This document shows, piece by piece, positions 13,388 to 20,965 of a DNA stretch of 33,608 nt. The stretch is from Cellulosimicrobium funkei. GTDB taxonomy: Bacteria; Actinomycetota; Actinomycetes; Actinomycetales; Cellulomonadaceae. The translations under genes and the position numbers were made by a program. The stretch is taken from positions 1-33,608 of the forward strand of contig NZ_JNBQ01000039.1 in NCBI RefSeq assembly GCF_001019615.1, read 5' to 3'. How positions within the stretch are numbered: the stretch's first letter is position 1; every line of letters begins with the position of its first letter. The notes beneath the pieces were generated by a model. It searched no databases. It was not told the origin of the DNA and saw only the letters and a program-made list of their open reading frames with translations.

Positions 13388-14833
13388 ATGGATTTGTTCA
13401 GCGGCACGACGATCAGGCGGGCGGTGGCGGCGACGGTCGCGCTGCCGCTCGCGGGCGGGGCGACGCTCGTGGCCGCCGGCCCGGCCGCGGCCGACGAGGA
13501 GGACTACAAGATCCTCGTCGTCGGCGAGACGCTCGGGTTCCGGCACTCGCACATCGACGACACCACGCGCGCGCTCGTCGCGCTCGGTGCCGACAACGGC
13601 TTCACGGTCGACGTGTGGGACCCGCCGAACGACTCCGCGGGCTGGTGGGGGAGCGGCTCTCCGGGCCAGCCCGACCTCACGATGGCCTCGACGCCCTTCA
13701 CGAGCGCGGAGGACCTGTCGCAGTACGCGACCATCGTCTTCGCGTCGCCGGTCGACAACACGAACTCGCTCAACCCGGCGACGCCGCGCCTGCTCGACGA
13801 CGCCGAGCTCGCGGCGTTCCAGGGCTACATCCGCGGCGGCGGCGGGTTCGTCGGTCTGCACGCGGCGACGGACACGATGCACACCGTCCCCTGGTACAGC
13901 GAGCTGACCGGTGGCGGCGCGCGCTTCGTCGCCCACCCCGCGCAGCAGACCGCGACCATGCGCGTCGAGAGTCCCGCGCACCCGTCGACCGCGCACCTGC
14001 CGGCCGTCTGGGAGCGGTTCGACGAGTGGTACAACTACACGACCAACCCGCGCGAGGACGTGCACGTGCTCCTCACGCTCGACGAGTCGACCTACTCCCC
14101 GGGCAACGGCGCGATGGGCGAGGACCACCCGATCGCGTGGTGCCAGAACTTCGAGGGCGGCCGGTCCTGGTACGAGGGCGCCGGGCACACCGACGCGTCG
14201 TGGACCGACCCGCTCTTCCTCGAGCACGTGCTCAAGGGCGTCGAGTGGACCGCGGGCGTCGTCGAGGGCGGCGGCAACTGCGTGACGTTCCCCGAGGTCG
14301 ACGCCCTCGTCGCCGGTCTGAACACCGCCGCGGTGGGCGACGGCGTGATCGCGGGCGCGATCTCGTCGCTGCTCGGCAGCGCGCGCAGCGCGGCCGACTC
14401 TGACGACCCGGCGACGGCCGTCCAGGTCCTCGGCGGCGCGCGGTCGCTCGTCGACCACCTGTCCGCGGCCGCAGGCGACCGCGGGCTGCTCGCGTCGAAG
14501 ATCGACGACCTCGTCGTCTGGCAGAGCGCGCTCGTCGACGACGGCCCGGCGATCGACCTCGCGGCCGAGGCCGAGCTGCGGACCATGGGCGGCAAGCAGT
14601 ACGTCGCCGTGCGCGTGCTCAACGAGGACGACACCCCCGTCGACATCACCCTGGCGACGCCGTACGGGAGCAAGGAGTACGCCGACGTCGCGCCCGGGAA
14701 GAATGCCTACCAGGCGTTCGCGACCCGGCTCGTCGAGGCCCCGGCCGGTGAGGTGACCGTCACGGCCACGACCGAGCGCGACGGCGAGACCGTCACCGAG
14801 GAGATCGTGCTCGCCTACGACGGCACGGCCTGA
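13388..14833 (+). CDS. Secreted ThuA-like (trehalose utilisation/GATase-fold) domain protein
   Basis: This 481-residue protein has a signal peptide: an N-terminal RR, a hydrophobic VAATVALPLAGGATLVAA core and a likely cleavage after AAA near residue 37. A ThuA-like domain follows at about 40-270. Its opening YKILVVGETLGFRHSHID, GGGFVGLHAATDTM and HPIAWCQNFEGGRSWYEGAGH are typical of the family, which has a class-I-amidotransferase fold and is tied to sugar utilisation without a settled reaction. Residues 275-380 are an Ala-rich helical stretch, and the last 90 residues look like a beta-sandwich module. The ATG at 13388 is preceded by GGGAGAAG; the open frame extends upstream, but the signal peptide fixes this start. 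It is monocistronic, ending in a 12-bp hairpin. Confidence 0.88.
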   Translation: MDLFSGTTIRRAVAATVALPLAGGATLVAAGPAAADEEDYKILVVGETLGFRHSHIDDTTRALVALGADNGFTVDVWDPPNDSAGWWGSGSPGQPDLTMASTPFTSAEDLSQYATIVFASPVDNTNSLNPATPRLLDDAELAAFQGYIRGGGGFVGLHAATDTMHTVPWYSELTGGGARFVAHPAQQTATMRVESPAHPSTAHLPAVWERFDEWYNYTTNPREDVHVLLTLDESTYSPGNGAMGEDHPIAWCQNFEGGRSWYEGAGHTDASWTDPLFLEHVLKGVEWTAGVVEGGGNCVTFPEVDALVAGLNTAAVGDGVIAGAISSLLGSARSAADSDDPATAVQVLGGARSLVDHLSAAAGDRGLLASKIDDLVVWQSALVDDGPAIDLAAEAELRTMGGKQYVAVRVLNEDDTPVDITLATPYGSKEYADVAPGKNAYQAFATRLVEAPAGEVTVTATTERDGETVTEEIVLAYDGTA

Positions 14834-14850
14834 CGCGTCCCGTCGCACCC

Positions 14851-14891
14851 CGACGGCGCCCGTCGCACCGCGCGTGCGGCGGGCGCCGTCG
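14851..14891 (+). terminator. Terminator hairpin after the ThuA-like gene
   Basis: CGACGGCGCCCG and CGGGCGCCGTCG form a perfect 12-bp stem; the 17-nt loop can fold further (CGCAC/GTGCG). It begins 18 bp after the stop codon. There is no T-run, as is common in actinobacterial terminators. Confidence 0.6.
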
Positions 14892-14942
14892 TGCGCCCGG
14901 GTACAGTCGCGGCGTCCGCCACCGCCCGAAGGAGCGACCCGC

Positions 14943-16211
14943 GTGCCCCCGCACCCCGACCCGGCGCCACCACCCGACCTGCCCGCCGGGAACCCGCGGC
15001 GGACGCCGCCGAAGGTGCCGCGCCCCGCGCCGGCGCCGCGCGTCGTCGGGCCTGTGGTCGAGCGGCTCGCGGCGGCGCTCGCGGCGGCCCCGCCCGAGGA
15101 CCGCGACGCCGTGGTCGAGCTGTTCTGGGCGCAGACGGCGCGGGCCACGCCCGTCGTGGAGCCTGCGGGCCCGGGCGAGGCGGTGGCGACCTTCCTCGTG
15201 CGCGACCCGGACGCGCGCGCGGTCCTGCTGTTCGTCAACCGCCTCACCGACGAGCGGGACCTCGCCGCGAGCCTCATGGCACGCGTGCCCGGGACGGACG
15301 TGTGGCACCTCGCGTACCGGATGGGGAGCGCCTGGCGCGCCTCGTACGCCGTGCTCGCGCACCACGACGCTGGCCCGCCGCCCTGGGACGCTCCCGACCA
15401 GGCGGCGCTGCGGCGTGCGCTGGACGTCGCCGGACGCCCGGACCCGCGCAACCTGCGCACGTGCCGCAACCGCGCGGGCCGGGTGCAGTCCGTCGTCGAG
15501 CTCCCCGACGCGCCGCCGCAGCCGTACCTCGAGCCGCGACCCGAGGTCGCGCGCGGCCGGGTGGTCGAGCACACGGCGCCCGGGGGCCGACGCGCCTGGG
15601 TGTACGAGCCGCCCGTGCCGGAGGGCACCGTGACCGACGTCGTGCTCGTGCTCGACGGCGACGCGTGGACCGGGCCGCAGGACCTCGCCACGACGCTCGA
15701 CAACCTCCACCACGACGGCGCCGTGCGGCCGCTGCGTGCCGTCCTCCTCGATGCCGGGTCGCGCGAGCGGCGCTGGGCCGACCTCGACGGCGGCGGCGAC
15801 GTCGACGCCTACCTCGCGCACGACCTCCTCGACTGGGCCCGCGCGCGATTCCCGGTGCGTCCCGGCCGCGGCGCCGTGAGCGTCGCGGGCCAGTCGCTCG
15901 GCGCGCTCACGTCGCTGCGCGTGCTCGCCGCGCACCCCGACCGGGTGGGCACGGCGATCAGCCAGTCGGCGTCGCTGTGGCAGGGCGACCCGAGCGCGGG
16001 CCTCACGCCCGACGCCCTCGCCGGGACGCGGGCCTGGGTCGAGGTCGGGCGGCAGGAGAGGGTCCTGCGGCCCGACCACCCGGCCGCCGTCGCGCGCCTG
16101 CGGGCGGCGGGGTGCGTCGTGGCGTACCGCGAGTACGACGGCGGCCACGACGACGCGTGCTGGCGCGGCGGCATCGCGGACGCGCTGGCCTGGGCGCACC
16201 CCCGCTCGTGA
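14943..16211 (+). CDS. Enterochelin-esterase-like alpha/beta hydrolase (Fes family)
   Basis: This 422-residue protein has a Pro-rich N-terminus, an N-terminal Fes-type domain at about 75-190 (AVLLFVNRLTDERD, GTDVWHLAYRMGSAWRASY, DPRNLRT) and a C-terminal esterase-D-type hydrolase domain. The nucleophile elbow is AGQSLGAL (S318) and the catalytic His is in YDGGHDDACW (H402). Fes enzymes cleave the trilactone of ferric enterobactin-type siderophores in the cytoplasm to release iron. There is no signal peptide, which fits. I chose GTG 14943 because AAGGAG lies eight bases upstream. No siderophore transporter or DtxR-type box is visible nearby, so the substrate is inferred from family only; a general esterase is possible. 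Confidence 0.87.
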   Translation: MPPHPDPAPPPDLPAGNPRRTPPKVPRPAPAPRVVGPVVERLAAALAAAPPEDRDAVVELFWAQTARATPVVEPAGPGEAVATFLVRDPDARAVLLFVNRLTDERDLAASLMARVPGTDVWHLAYRMGSAWRASYAVLAHHDAGPPPWDAPDQAALRRALDVAGRPDPRNLRTCRNRAGRVQSVVELPDAPPQPYLEPRPEVARGRVVEHTAPGGRRAWVYEPPVPEGTVTDVVLVLDGDAWTGPQDLATTLDNLHHDGAVRPLRAVLLDAGSRERRWADLDGGGDVDAYLAHDLLDWARARFPVRPGRGAVSVAGQSLGALTSLRVLAAHPDRVGTAISQSASLWQGDPSAGLTPDALAGTRAWVEVGRQERVLRPDHPAAVARLRAAGCVVAYREYDGGHDDACWRGGIADALAWAHPRS

Positions 16212-16229
16212 CCCGCTGCGCGCCCCGCG

Positions 16230-16808
16230 TCAGGCGAGCTGGAGCGTCGTGAGGCAGGTGGGGTCGTCGGCGCCCGTCGAGACGGTCGTCGTGCCGACGC
16301 GCCCCTCGTGCTCGACGCGGAGCTCGGCGTCCACGTCGCGCGGGAGCCAGAGGCCGACGAACCCGTTCGCGCCGAGCGTGGTGTCCTCCTCGACGAGGAC
16401 CTCGCCGGTCGCCGCGTCGACGACCGTGACGGACACGGGCTCGTCCGCGAGCTCGCCCTGGCACGTCGTCAGCGAGTGGTAGAAGCACTCGTGCGTCTCG
16501 TCCACGAAGGGCGCGACCGAGAGGTAGAACGTGTCCTCGGGCAGCGGGACCGTGGTCTCGTACGACTCGTCCGCGAGCACGAGCTCCGCCGCGCGGACCG
16601 AGGCCACGAGGTCGGTCGGCCGGTCGGCCGTCTCGAGCCCTTCGAGCCGGTCCACGACCTCCTGGCCGCTGAGCCCGGCGAGGTCGTGACGGTCGAGCAG
16701 GGCGTCCAGCGCGGAGGGTTCGGCGGAGCCGCCGGAGCAGCCGGTGAGCACGAGGGCGGTGGCGGCCACGGCGGCCACGAGGGTCGGGAGGGCACGTCGT
16801 CGTCTCAT
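16230..16808 (-). CDS. CueP-like copper-binding lipoprotein
   Basis: This 192-residue protein starts with RRRR and a hydrophobic stretch ending in the lipobox LTGC (C24), so it should be lipid-anchored outside the membrane. The mature part carries the hallmarks of CueP, the periplasmic copper-binding protein known from Salmonella: FYLSVAPFVDETHECFYHSLTTC (C108 and C116, eight apart), NGFVGLWLPRD and DPTCLTT (C185). The three cysteines outside the lipobox match the three metal-binding/redox cysteines of the family. It probably stores or reduces copper or protects against copper stress. GAGAGG precedes the ATG. It is convergent with the Fes-like gene with an 18-bp gap and appears monocistronic; no copper-sensor gene is adjacent. 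Confidence 0.85.
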   Translation of the reverse strand: MRRRRALPTLVAAVAATALVLTGCSGGSAEPSALDALLDRHDLAGLSGQEVVDRLEGLETADRPTDLVASVRAAELVLADESYETTVPLPEDTFYLSVAPFVDETHECFYHSLTTCQGELADEPVSVTVVDAATGEVLVEEDTTLGANGFVGLWLPRDVDAELRVEHEGRVGTTTVSTGADDPTCLTTLQLA

Positions 16809-16867
16809 GCGCCGATCCTCTCAGAGCGCAGGTCCCTGACCAGGGCCGGAGGTCCCGGGGAAGAGAC

Positions 16868-16900
16868 GGCCGGGCCCGACGCGAACGTCGGGACCCGGCC
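16868..16900 (-). terminator. Strong hairpin terminator at the end of the LacI-controlled operon
   Basis: GGCCGGG pairs with CCCGGCC and, inside a small internal loop, CCGACG pairs with CGTCGG around a CGAA tetraloop. It lies about 40 bp after the stop of the phosphotriesterase-family gene. On the minus strand it is followed by GTCTCTTCC, weakly T-rich. Confidence 0.6.
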
Positions 16901-16939
16901 TGGGGCGCGGCGGTGTGCGAGCCGACGGCGGTGCCGCCG

Positions 16940-17989
16940 TCACGCGGTGAGCATCGCCACCGGGTTGTCGTGCGTGAGGCGGGCGAGCACGTCGCGCGGC
17001 ACGCCGCGGGCGGCGAGCATCTCGGTGAACACGGTCGGGACGTAGGCGAACCCGTTGCCCCCGTGCTGCACCCACATCTGCTTGAGGAACACGTCGTGGC
17101 TGAGCAGCACCTGGCCCGCGTGACCGGCCTCGACGAGGCGCTGCACCGCGGTCGCGGTCGTGTGCGGGTCGGGGGACACGCCCTCCTTCGGGAAGGTGAT
17201 GTCCATGCCGACCATGTCGAACTCGAGCCAGACGCCGCGCTCGGCCACGGACCGCTGGTAGTCCGGGTCGTCCGCGGACGGGTCCATGTGGCACAGCACG
17301 ACCTTCTCGGGGCGCACCCCCACCTCGTCCAGCACGAGGTCGAGCACCTCGTGCGCGCGGCGCTGCCAGCCGGGCAGGTGCACCTGGAGCGCGACGTGGG
17401 GGTGCTCGCGCTGCGCGAGGGCCGCCGCGCGCAGCGACGCGGCCTCGCCCGGCGTGAACGACGGCGAGACGCCGATCTCGCCGATGATCCCGGGCCGCAC
17501 CCCGGTCCCGCCGATGCCGTCGACCAGCTCGGCGACGATCGCGGACGCCTGCGCGTCCACGGCCGCGGCGGCGATGCGGTCGCCCTCGAACTTCTCGAGG
17601 TACGCGCCGCAGCCCGCGACCACGTGCAGGCCCGTCCGGCGGGCCACCTCCGCGAGGCGCTCGGGGTTGCGCCCGATCGCCGCGCTCGACGTCGCGTCGA
17701 CGATCGTGCGCCCGCCCAGCGCCGCGAAGCTCTCGAGCTCCGCGGCGACCGCGGCGACCGGCTTGTCGGCGATGTTGTCCGCGCAGCAGTACGGGTCCTG
17801 GCGCAGCGCCCACGCGACCGACGCGGACACGGGTGCCTCGACGACCGCCTCGGAGAAGCGGTAGCTCGGCGGGTCGAGCACCCCGGACAGGTCGTTGAAC
17901 AGGTGCTCGTGCGGGAGCGTGAGGCCGAGGTCGGCGGCCGCGGCGCGGCCGGTGACCGTCTGCACGTGGCCGGCGGGCGTGACGCTCAT
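16940..17989 (-). CDS. Phosphotriesterase-family metal-dependent hydrolase (probable lactonase)
   Basis: This 349-residue amidohydrolase has the PTE-family metal ligands in order: PHEHLF (H27, H29), GEIGVS (E171 in place of the carbamylated lysine of classical phosphotriesterases), VHLPGW (H204), CHMDPS (H234) and LSHDVFLK (D299), ending in NPVAMLT. Members with a bridging Glu include lactonases and other hydrolases, so true phosphotriesterase activity is unlikely. There is no signal peptide. The ATG at 17989 overlaps the stop of the transporter gene by 4 nt (ATGA). It is the last gene of the ribokinase operon, where hydrolysis of a sugar lactone or phosphorylated sugar before or after kinase action would make sense. 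The substrate is unknown. Confidence 0.88.
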   Translation of the reverse strand: MSVTPAGHVQTVTGRAAAADLGLTLPHEHLFNDLSGVLDPPSYRFSEAVVEAPVSASVAWALRQDPYCCADNIADKPVAAVAAELESFAALGGRTIVDATSSAAIGRNPERLAEVARRTGLHVVAGCGAYLEKFEGDRIAAAAVDAQASAIVAELVDGIGGTGVRPGIIGEIGVSPSFTPGEAASLRAAALAQREHPHVALQVHLPGWQRRAHEVLDLVLDEVGVRPEKVVLCHMDPSADDPDYQRSVAERGVWLEFDMVGMDITFPKEGVSPDPHTTATAVQRLVEAGHAGQVLLSHDVFLKQMWVQHGGNGFAYVPTVFTEMLAARGVPRDVLARLTHDNPVAMLTA

Positions 17990-19092
17990 CGCCCGCTCGC
18001 CTCGCCCGCCTCGCCGCCCGCGACCGCCGCGGCCACGGCGTCCTCGTGCGCGCCGTCGCCCGCCTCGTCGGGATGGGCCGCCTTGCCCGACGGGATCATG
18101 CCGATCCCCGCGGCCACGAGCGCGATGACCGTGCCGATGACGGTCGCGACGTGCACGGTGTGTCCGAGCGCCGGGATCGTGGCGTCGAGGACGAGCGAGC
18201 CGACGAGCTGGCCCGCCACCGACGCGAGGCCGAGCAGGAGCAGCCCGAGGCCGCGCACGAGGAGCGCCATGAGGGCGATGGACAGCAGGCCGAGGGGGCC
18301 GCCCAGGTACATCCACCACTCGCTCGGGAGCTGGAAGTCGACGCCGCCCGCGGCGGCGCGCACGAGGTAGGCGATCAGCAGGGCGGTGAAGCCGACGAGG
18401 AAGTTCCAGCCGATCGAGACGAGCATCGACCCGGTGACGTCGGCGACGGCCGCGTTCCCGGCGGGCTGCCAGCCCGCGAGCAGGCCGCCCACGAACGGCA
18501 TGATCGCGAGGACGATCGTGTGGGGAACGGAGAAGCTCGGCGAGATGACGACGACGGTCGCGGCGATGGCGAGCGCGGCGCCCAGGAGACGCGTCGTGGT
18601 GAGCGGCTGCTTGACCGACGCCGTGACGCCGAGGCGGTCGCAGATGACGCCCGAGATCACGAGACCGGAGATGAGCGAGATCTGGAAGGTGGCGACGCCG
18701 AGGACGCCGACGGTCACGCCCTCCGAGAGGACGATGACGGCGCCGCACAGGCCCGCGAGGTAGTTCCACCACGGGATCGTGCGCGAGCGGATCAGGCCGG
18801 GGATCGCGAGCGCCTCGCGTCGGGTCGCGGGGCGCGCGAACACGACGACGAACATGAGGACCAGGCCGGTCCCGAACGAGATGAGGGCGGCGGCGTGCCC
18901 GTCGCCGATCGTCTTGCCGAGCTGGCCGTTGACGGCCGCCTGCATGGGGCCGAGGGCCCCCGCGAGGACGGTCGCGACGACGAGCAGGGCGGTCGCGGTG
19001 TCCTTGACCCTGCTGCGGCGGGCTGACGAGTTCAGAGCACCTCCCTGAGTGCCGGACGGGGAACCGGTGGTCGCCGGCGTGGTGTGCTTCAT
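17986..19092 (-). CDS. YdcZ/DUF606-type DMT-superfamily transporter
   Basis: This 368-residue membrane protein has about ten hydrophobic segments in two similar halves. The first half opens with TVLAGALGPMQAAVNGQLG, a signature of the YdcZ (DUF606) branch of the drug/metabolite transporter superfamily. Other visible parts are ISLISGLVISGVICDRLG and GPLGLLSIALMALLVRG. The C-terminal 30 residues are soluble and rich in Ala, Glu and Asp. Direction and substrate are not known for the family. The called ATG at 19092 gives about 33 residues before the first helix with only a distant GGAGG. A better AGGGAGGT lies inside the frame but is followed by CTG, not a usual start. It overlaps the phosphotriesterase-family gene by 4 nt and follows ribokinase by 36 bp. 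Confidence 0.85.
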   Translation of the reverse strand: MKHTTPATTGSPSGTQGGALNSSARRSRVKDTATALLVVATVLAGALGPMQAAVNGQLGKTIGDGHAAALISFGTGLVLMFVVVFARPATRREALAIPGLIRSRTIPWWNYLAGLCGAVIVLSEGVTVGVLGVATFQISLISGLVISGVICDRLGVTASVKQPLTTTRLLGAALAIAATVVVISPSFSVPHTIVLAIMPFVGGLLAGWQPAGNAAVADVTGSMLVSIGWNFLVGFTALLIAYLVRAAAGGVDFQLPSEWWMYLGGPLGLLSIALMALLVRGLGLLLLGLASVAGQLVGSLVLDATIPALGHTVHVATVIGTVIALVAAGIGMIPSGKAAHPDEAGDGAHEDAVAAAVAGGEAGEASGR

Positions 19093-19128
19093 TGCGTGAC
19101 CGTGCCTTCCTCCGACGGTACGTCGGAC

Positions 19129-20049
19129 TTAGCTGTGGAGCGGAATCCTGGTGCCCTCGGGGGCCAGGTCGGTGGCGCGCGGCAGGGAGTCGACGGCGCC
19201 GTGGCGGGTGGTGGTGGAGGCGGCGACGTGCGCCGCCCAGCGGGCGGACTCGACGAGGTCGCCGCCGTGGAGGAGGCCGTCCGCGAGCGCCGCGCAGAAC
19301 GAGTCGCCGGCTGCGGTCGTGTCGACGGCGTCGACGCGCTCGGCCGGGACGGTGACGGGTGCGCCCCCTGCGGGGACGACGAGCGCGCCGTCGGCCCCGA
19401 GGGTGACGACGACGTCCCCGGGGTGGTCGAGCGCGCGCACCATGGCGAGCACCTCGTCCTCGTCGGCGGGCTCGGTGCTCGCCCCGACGAGGGTCGCGAG
19501 CTCGAACCGGTTGGGCACGAGCACGCGGAACGCGGCCCGCACGTCGGCGGGCAGCGGGACGGCGGGCGCCGGGTTGAGCACCGTGGTGCCCGTCGCGGTG
19601 GCGGCGACGGCGCGCAGGGCACCGAGCGGCGTCTCGCACTGGCACAGGACGGCGGCCGCGTCGCGCACGAGGTCGGCGCGCTCGGTGACGAACGCCTCGT
19701 CGACGACCGCGTTCGCGCCGGGCTCGATGACGATGGTCGACTCGGGCTGCTCCCACAGCACGACGGCGACGCCGGTGGGGCGGTCGGCGGTCGCGAGGCC
19801 GTCGAGGACGAGGCCCTCGACGGCGAGGCGGCGGCGGATGGCGCGGCCGTCGTCGTCGTCCCCGACGGCGCCGACCATGGCGACGCGGCGGCCGAGCCGG
19901 GCGGCGGCGACGGCCTGGTTGGCGCCCTTGCCGCCGGGGGAGCGGGCGAGGCCCGTCGCGGAGACGGTCTCGCCCGAGCGGGGCAGGCGGTCGACGGTCA
20001 GCCTGAGGTCCATGTTCAGGCTGCCGACGACCACCACCTCGGGCGTCAT
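19129..20049 (-). CDS. Ribokinase-like PfkB-family sugar kinase
   Basis: This 306-residue kinase has the two PfkB signatures: an N-terminal GSLNMDLRLTVDRLPRSGET with SPGGKGANQAVAAARLG, and a C-terminal VDTTAAGDSFCAALADG with the catalytic base D249. Length and spacing match ribokinase, which phosphorylates ribose at O5, but related kinases act on other pentoses, nucleosides or hexoses. The start ATG (20049) overlaps the stop of the upstream gene in TGATG. It is the second gene of the LacI-controlled operon. No ribose ABC transporter or RbsD mutarotase is present, which argues that the substrate may be something other than free ribose; hence no gene symbol. Confidence 0.9.
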   Translation of the reverse strand: MTPEVVVVGSLNMDLRLTVDRLPRSGETVSATGLARSPGGKGANQAVAAARLGRRVAMVGAVGDDDDGRAIRRRLAVEGLVLDGLATADRPTGVAVVLWEQPESTIVIEPGANAVVDEAFVTERADLVRDAAAVLCQCETPLGALRAVAATATGTTVLNPAPAVPLPADVRAAFRVLVPNRFELATLVGASTEPADEDEVLAMVRALDHPGDVVVTLGADGALVVPAGGAPVTVPAERVDAVDTTAAGDSFCAALADGLLHGGDLVESARWAAHVAASTTTRHGAVDSLPRATDLAPEGTRIPLHS

Positions 20050-20792
20050 CAGCCCGCGAGCCAGGTGACGGCCTGGCCGAACAGCGGGCCGTAGCCGGCC
20101 CAGTCCATGAACTCGCGCGGGGCCCAGTGGGGGGAGATGTCGGAGGCGAACGCGAGCGTGCGCCCCTCGCCCTCGGTGCGGACGGCGACGAGCGGGCGGC
20201 CCTCGATGGTGGCGAGGACGGTCGCGTCGGCCTTGGCGGTGAGGCGCTGGTAGCCGAGGAGGATCGGCCACTCGCGGTCGAGGCCCGCGGTGACGGGGTG
20301 CTCGACGTCGGTCAGGGTGCCGCCGATGCCCTCGGGGGTCTCCTCGCGGTCGTCGTAGGGGAGGATCTCGACGGGCAGGACGGCCTCGACGGCGGTGCCG
20401 TGGTAGTTCGCCTTGGCCTGGAAGCCCTGGAAGCTGAGGTAGCCGCCGGCCATCATGAGGCCGCCGCCGCGGCGGACCCACTCGGCGAGGAGCTTGAGCC
20501 GGTTCGGGAACGGGCGCCCCTGGGAGAACACGACCGGCGGCAGCAGGAGCGAGTTGGCGCCGATGTCGGACAGGATCACGACGTCGTAGGCGTCGAGCTC
20601 GTCGAGCGTGGAGGGGAAGTCCTCGGCGACGAGGTGCGAGGGCAGGTGCGTGACCTCGTGGCCCTGGGCCGCCAGCGCCTCGAGCAGGCGCGCGCACCCG
20701 ATCTCGAGCTGGGCGTGGGGGAACGCGTCGTACCCCTTGTAGTCGGTGGTCGCGTTGATCCACGACTCCCCGGCGAGCAGAACCCGGCTCAT
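20049..20792 (-). CDS. Putative glutamine amidotransferase-like (GATase1-like) protein
   Basis: This 247-residue cytoplasmic protein has the class-I amidotransferase-like fold seen in the GATase1-like and ThuA-like groups. Visible parts are the N-terminal VLLAGESWINATTDYKGYDAF, YDVVILSDIGANSLLLPP, RRGGGLMMAGGYLSFQG and GRTLAFASDISPHWAP. At the place of the amidotransferase nucleophile Cys it has Gly-Gly-Tyr, so glutamine hydrolysis is unlikely. The ATG at 20792 has a near-perfect AAGGAGG five to six bases upstream; the frame extends further but crosses the promoter. It is the first gene of the operon, with ribokinase starting inside its stop. Sugar-related function is inferred from context only. 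Confidence 0.82.
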   Translation of the reverse strand: MSRVLLAGESWINATTDYKGYDAFPHAQLEIGCARLLEALAAQGHEVTHLPSHLVAEDFPSTLDELDAYDVVILSDIGANSLLLPPVVFSQGRPFPNRLKLLAEWVRRGGGLMMAGGYLSFQGFQAKANYHGTAVEAVLPVEILPYDDREETPEGIGGTLTDVEHPVTAGLDREWPILLGYQRLTAKADATVLATIEGRPLVAVRTEGEGRTLAFASDISPHWAPREFMDWAGYGPLFGQAVTWLAG

Positions 20793-20835
20793 CCCGGCCT
20801 CCTTGCGATCAGGTCGCGCGGCGACGTCGGCGACG

Positions 20836-20849
20836 ACGTTGCGCAACGT
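20836..20849. promoter_or_regulatory. LacI-family operator O2 (14-bp palindrome)
   Basis: ACGTTGCGCAACGT is a perfect palindrome centred on CG, typical of LacI-family operators. It sits in the leader of the ribokinase operon and touches the -35 of the lacI promoter. Its centre is 20 bp from that of the next TTGCGCAA, about two helical turns. Confidence 0.7.
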
Positions 20850-20877
20850 TGTGTGGCATTGCGCAAGACCGTAGGAT
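20849..20877 (+). promoter_or_regulatory. Promoter of the lacI-family gene
   Basis: TTGTGT (20849-20854) and TAGGAT (20872-20877) are 17 bp apart on the plus strand, giving a leader of about 80 nt before the ATG at 20966. It overlaps the divergent operon promoter face to face and has an operator in its spacer. Confidence 0.6.
20859..20866. promoter_or_regulatory. LacI-family operator O1
   Basis: TTGCGCAA lies across the predicted start of the ribokinase-operon transcript and in the spacer of the lacI promoter, so a bound repressor would block both. Confidence 0.7.
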
Positions 20878-20897
20878 GGAGATGCTCGGCCTGTCAA
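20868..20897 (-). promoter_or_regulatory. Promoter of the ribokinase operon
   Basis: On the minus strand, TTGACA (20892-20897) and TACGGT (20868-20873) are 18 bp apart, so transcription should start near 20861, inside the TTGCGCAA operator at 20859-20866. A perfect -35 and a good -10 make this the best promoter in the window. Confidence 0.75.
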
Positions 20898-20965
20898 CAC
20901 CGTCACTGCGACGCGCTGCCGGTAGGGTGCAAGGGTTCTGGGACGCGAGCCGCTGGAGGGGAGCC

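Noticed and set aside
13388-14833. ThuA-like gene starting at the upstream ATG 13238
   Set aside because: That start would put 50 Arg/Gly-rich residues before the signal peptide and overlaps the inverted repeat; ATG 13388 has a ribosome-binding site.
13100-15703. An 867-codon open frame on the minus strand
   Set aside because: It crosses two real plus-strand genes and their terminator, with low-complexity Arg/Gly/Ser content and no ribosome-binding site.
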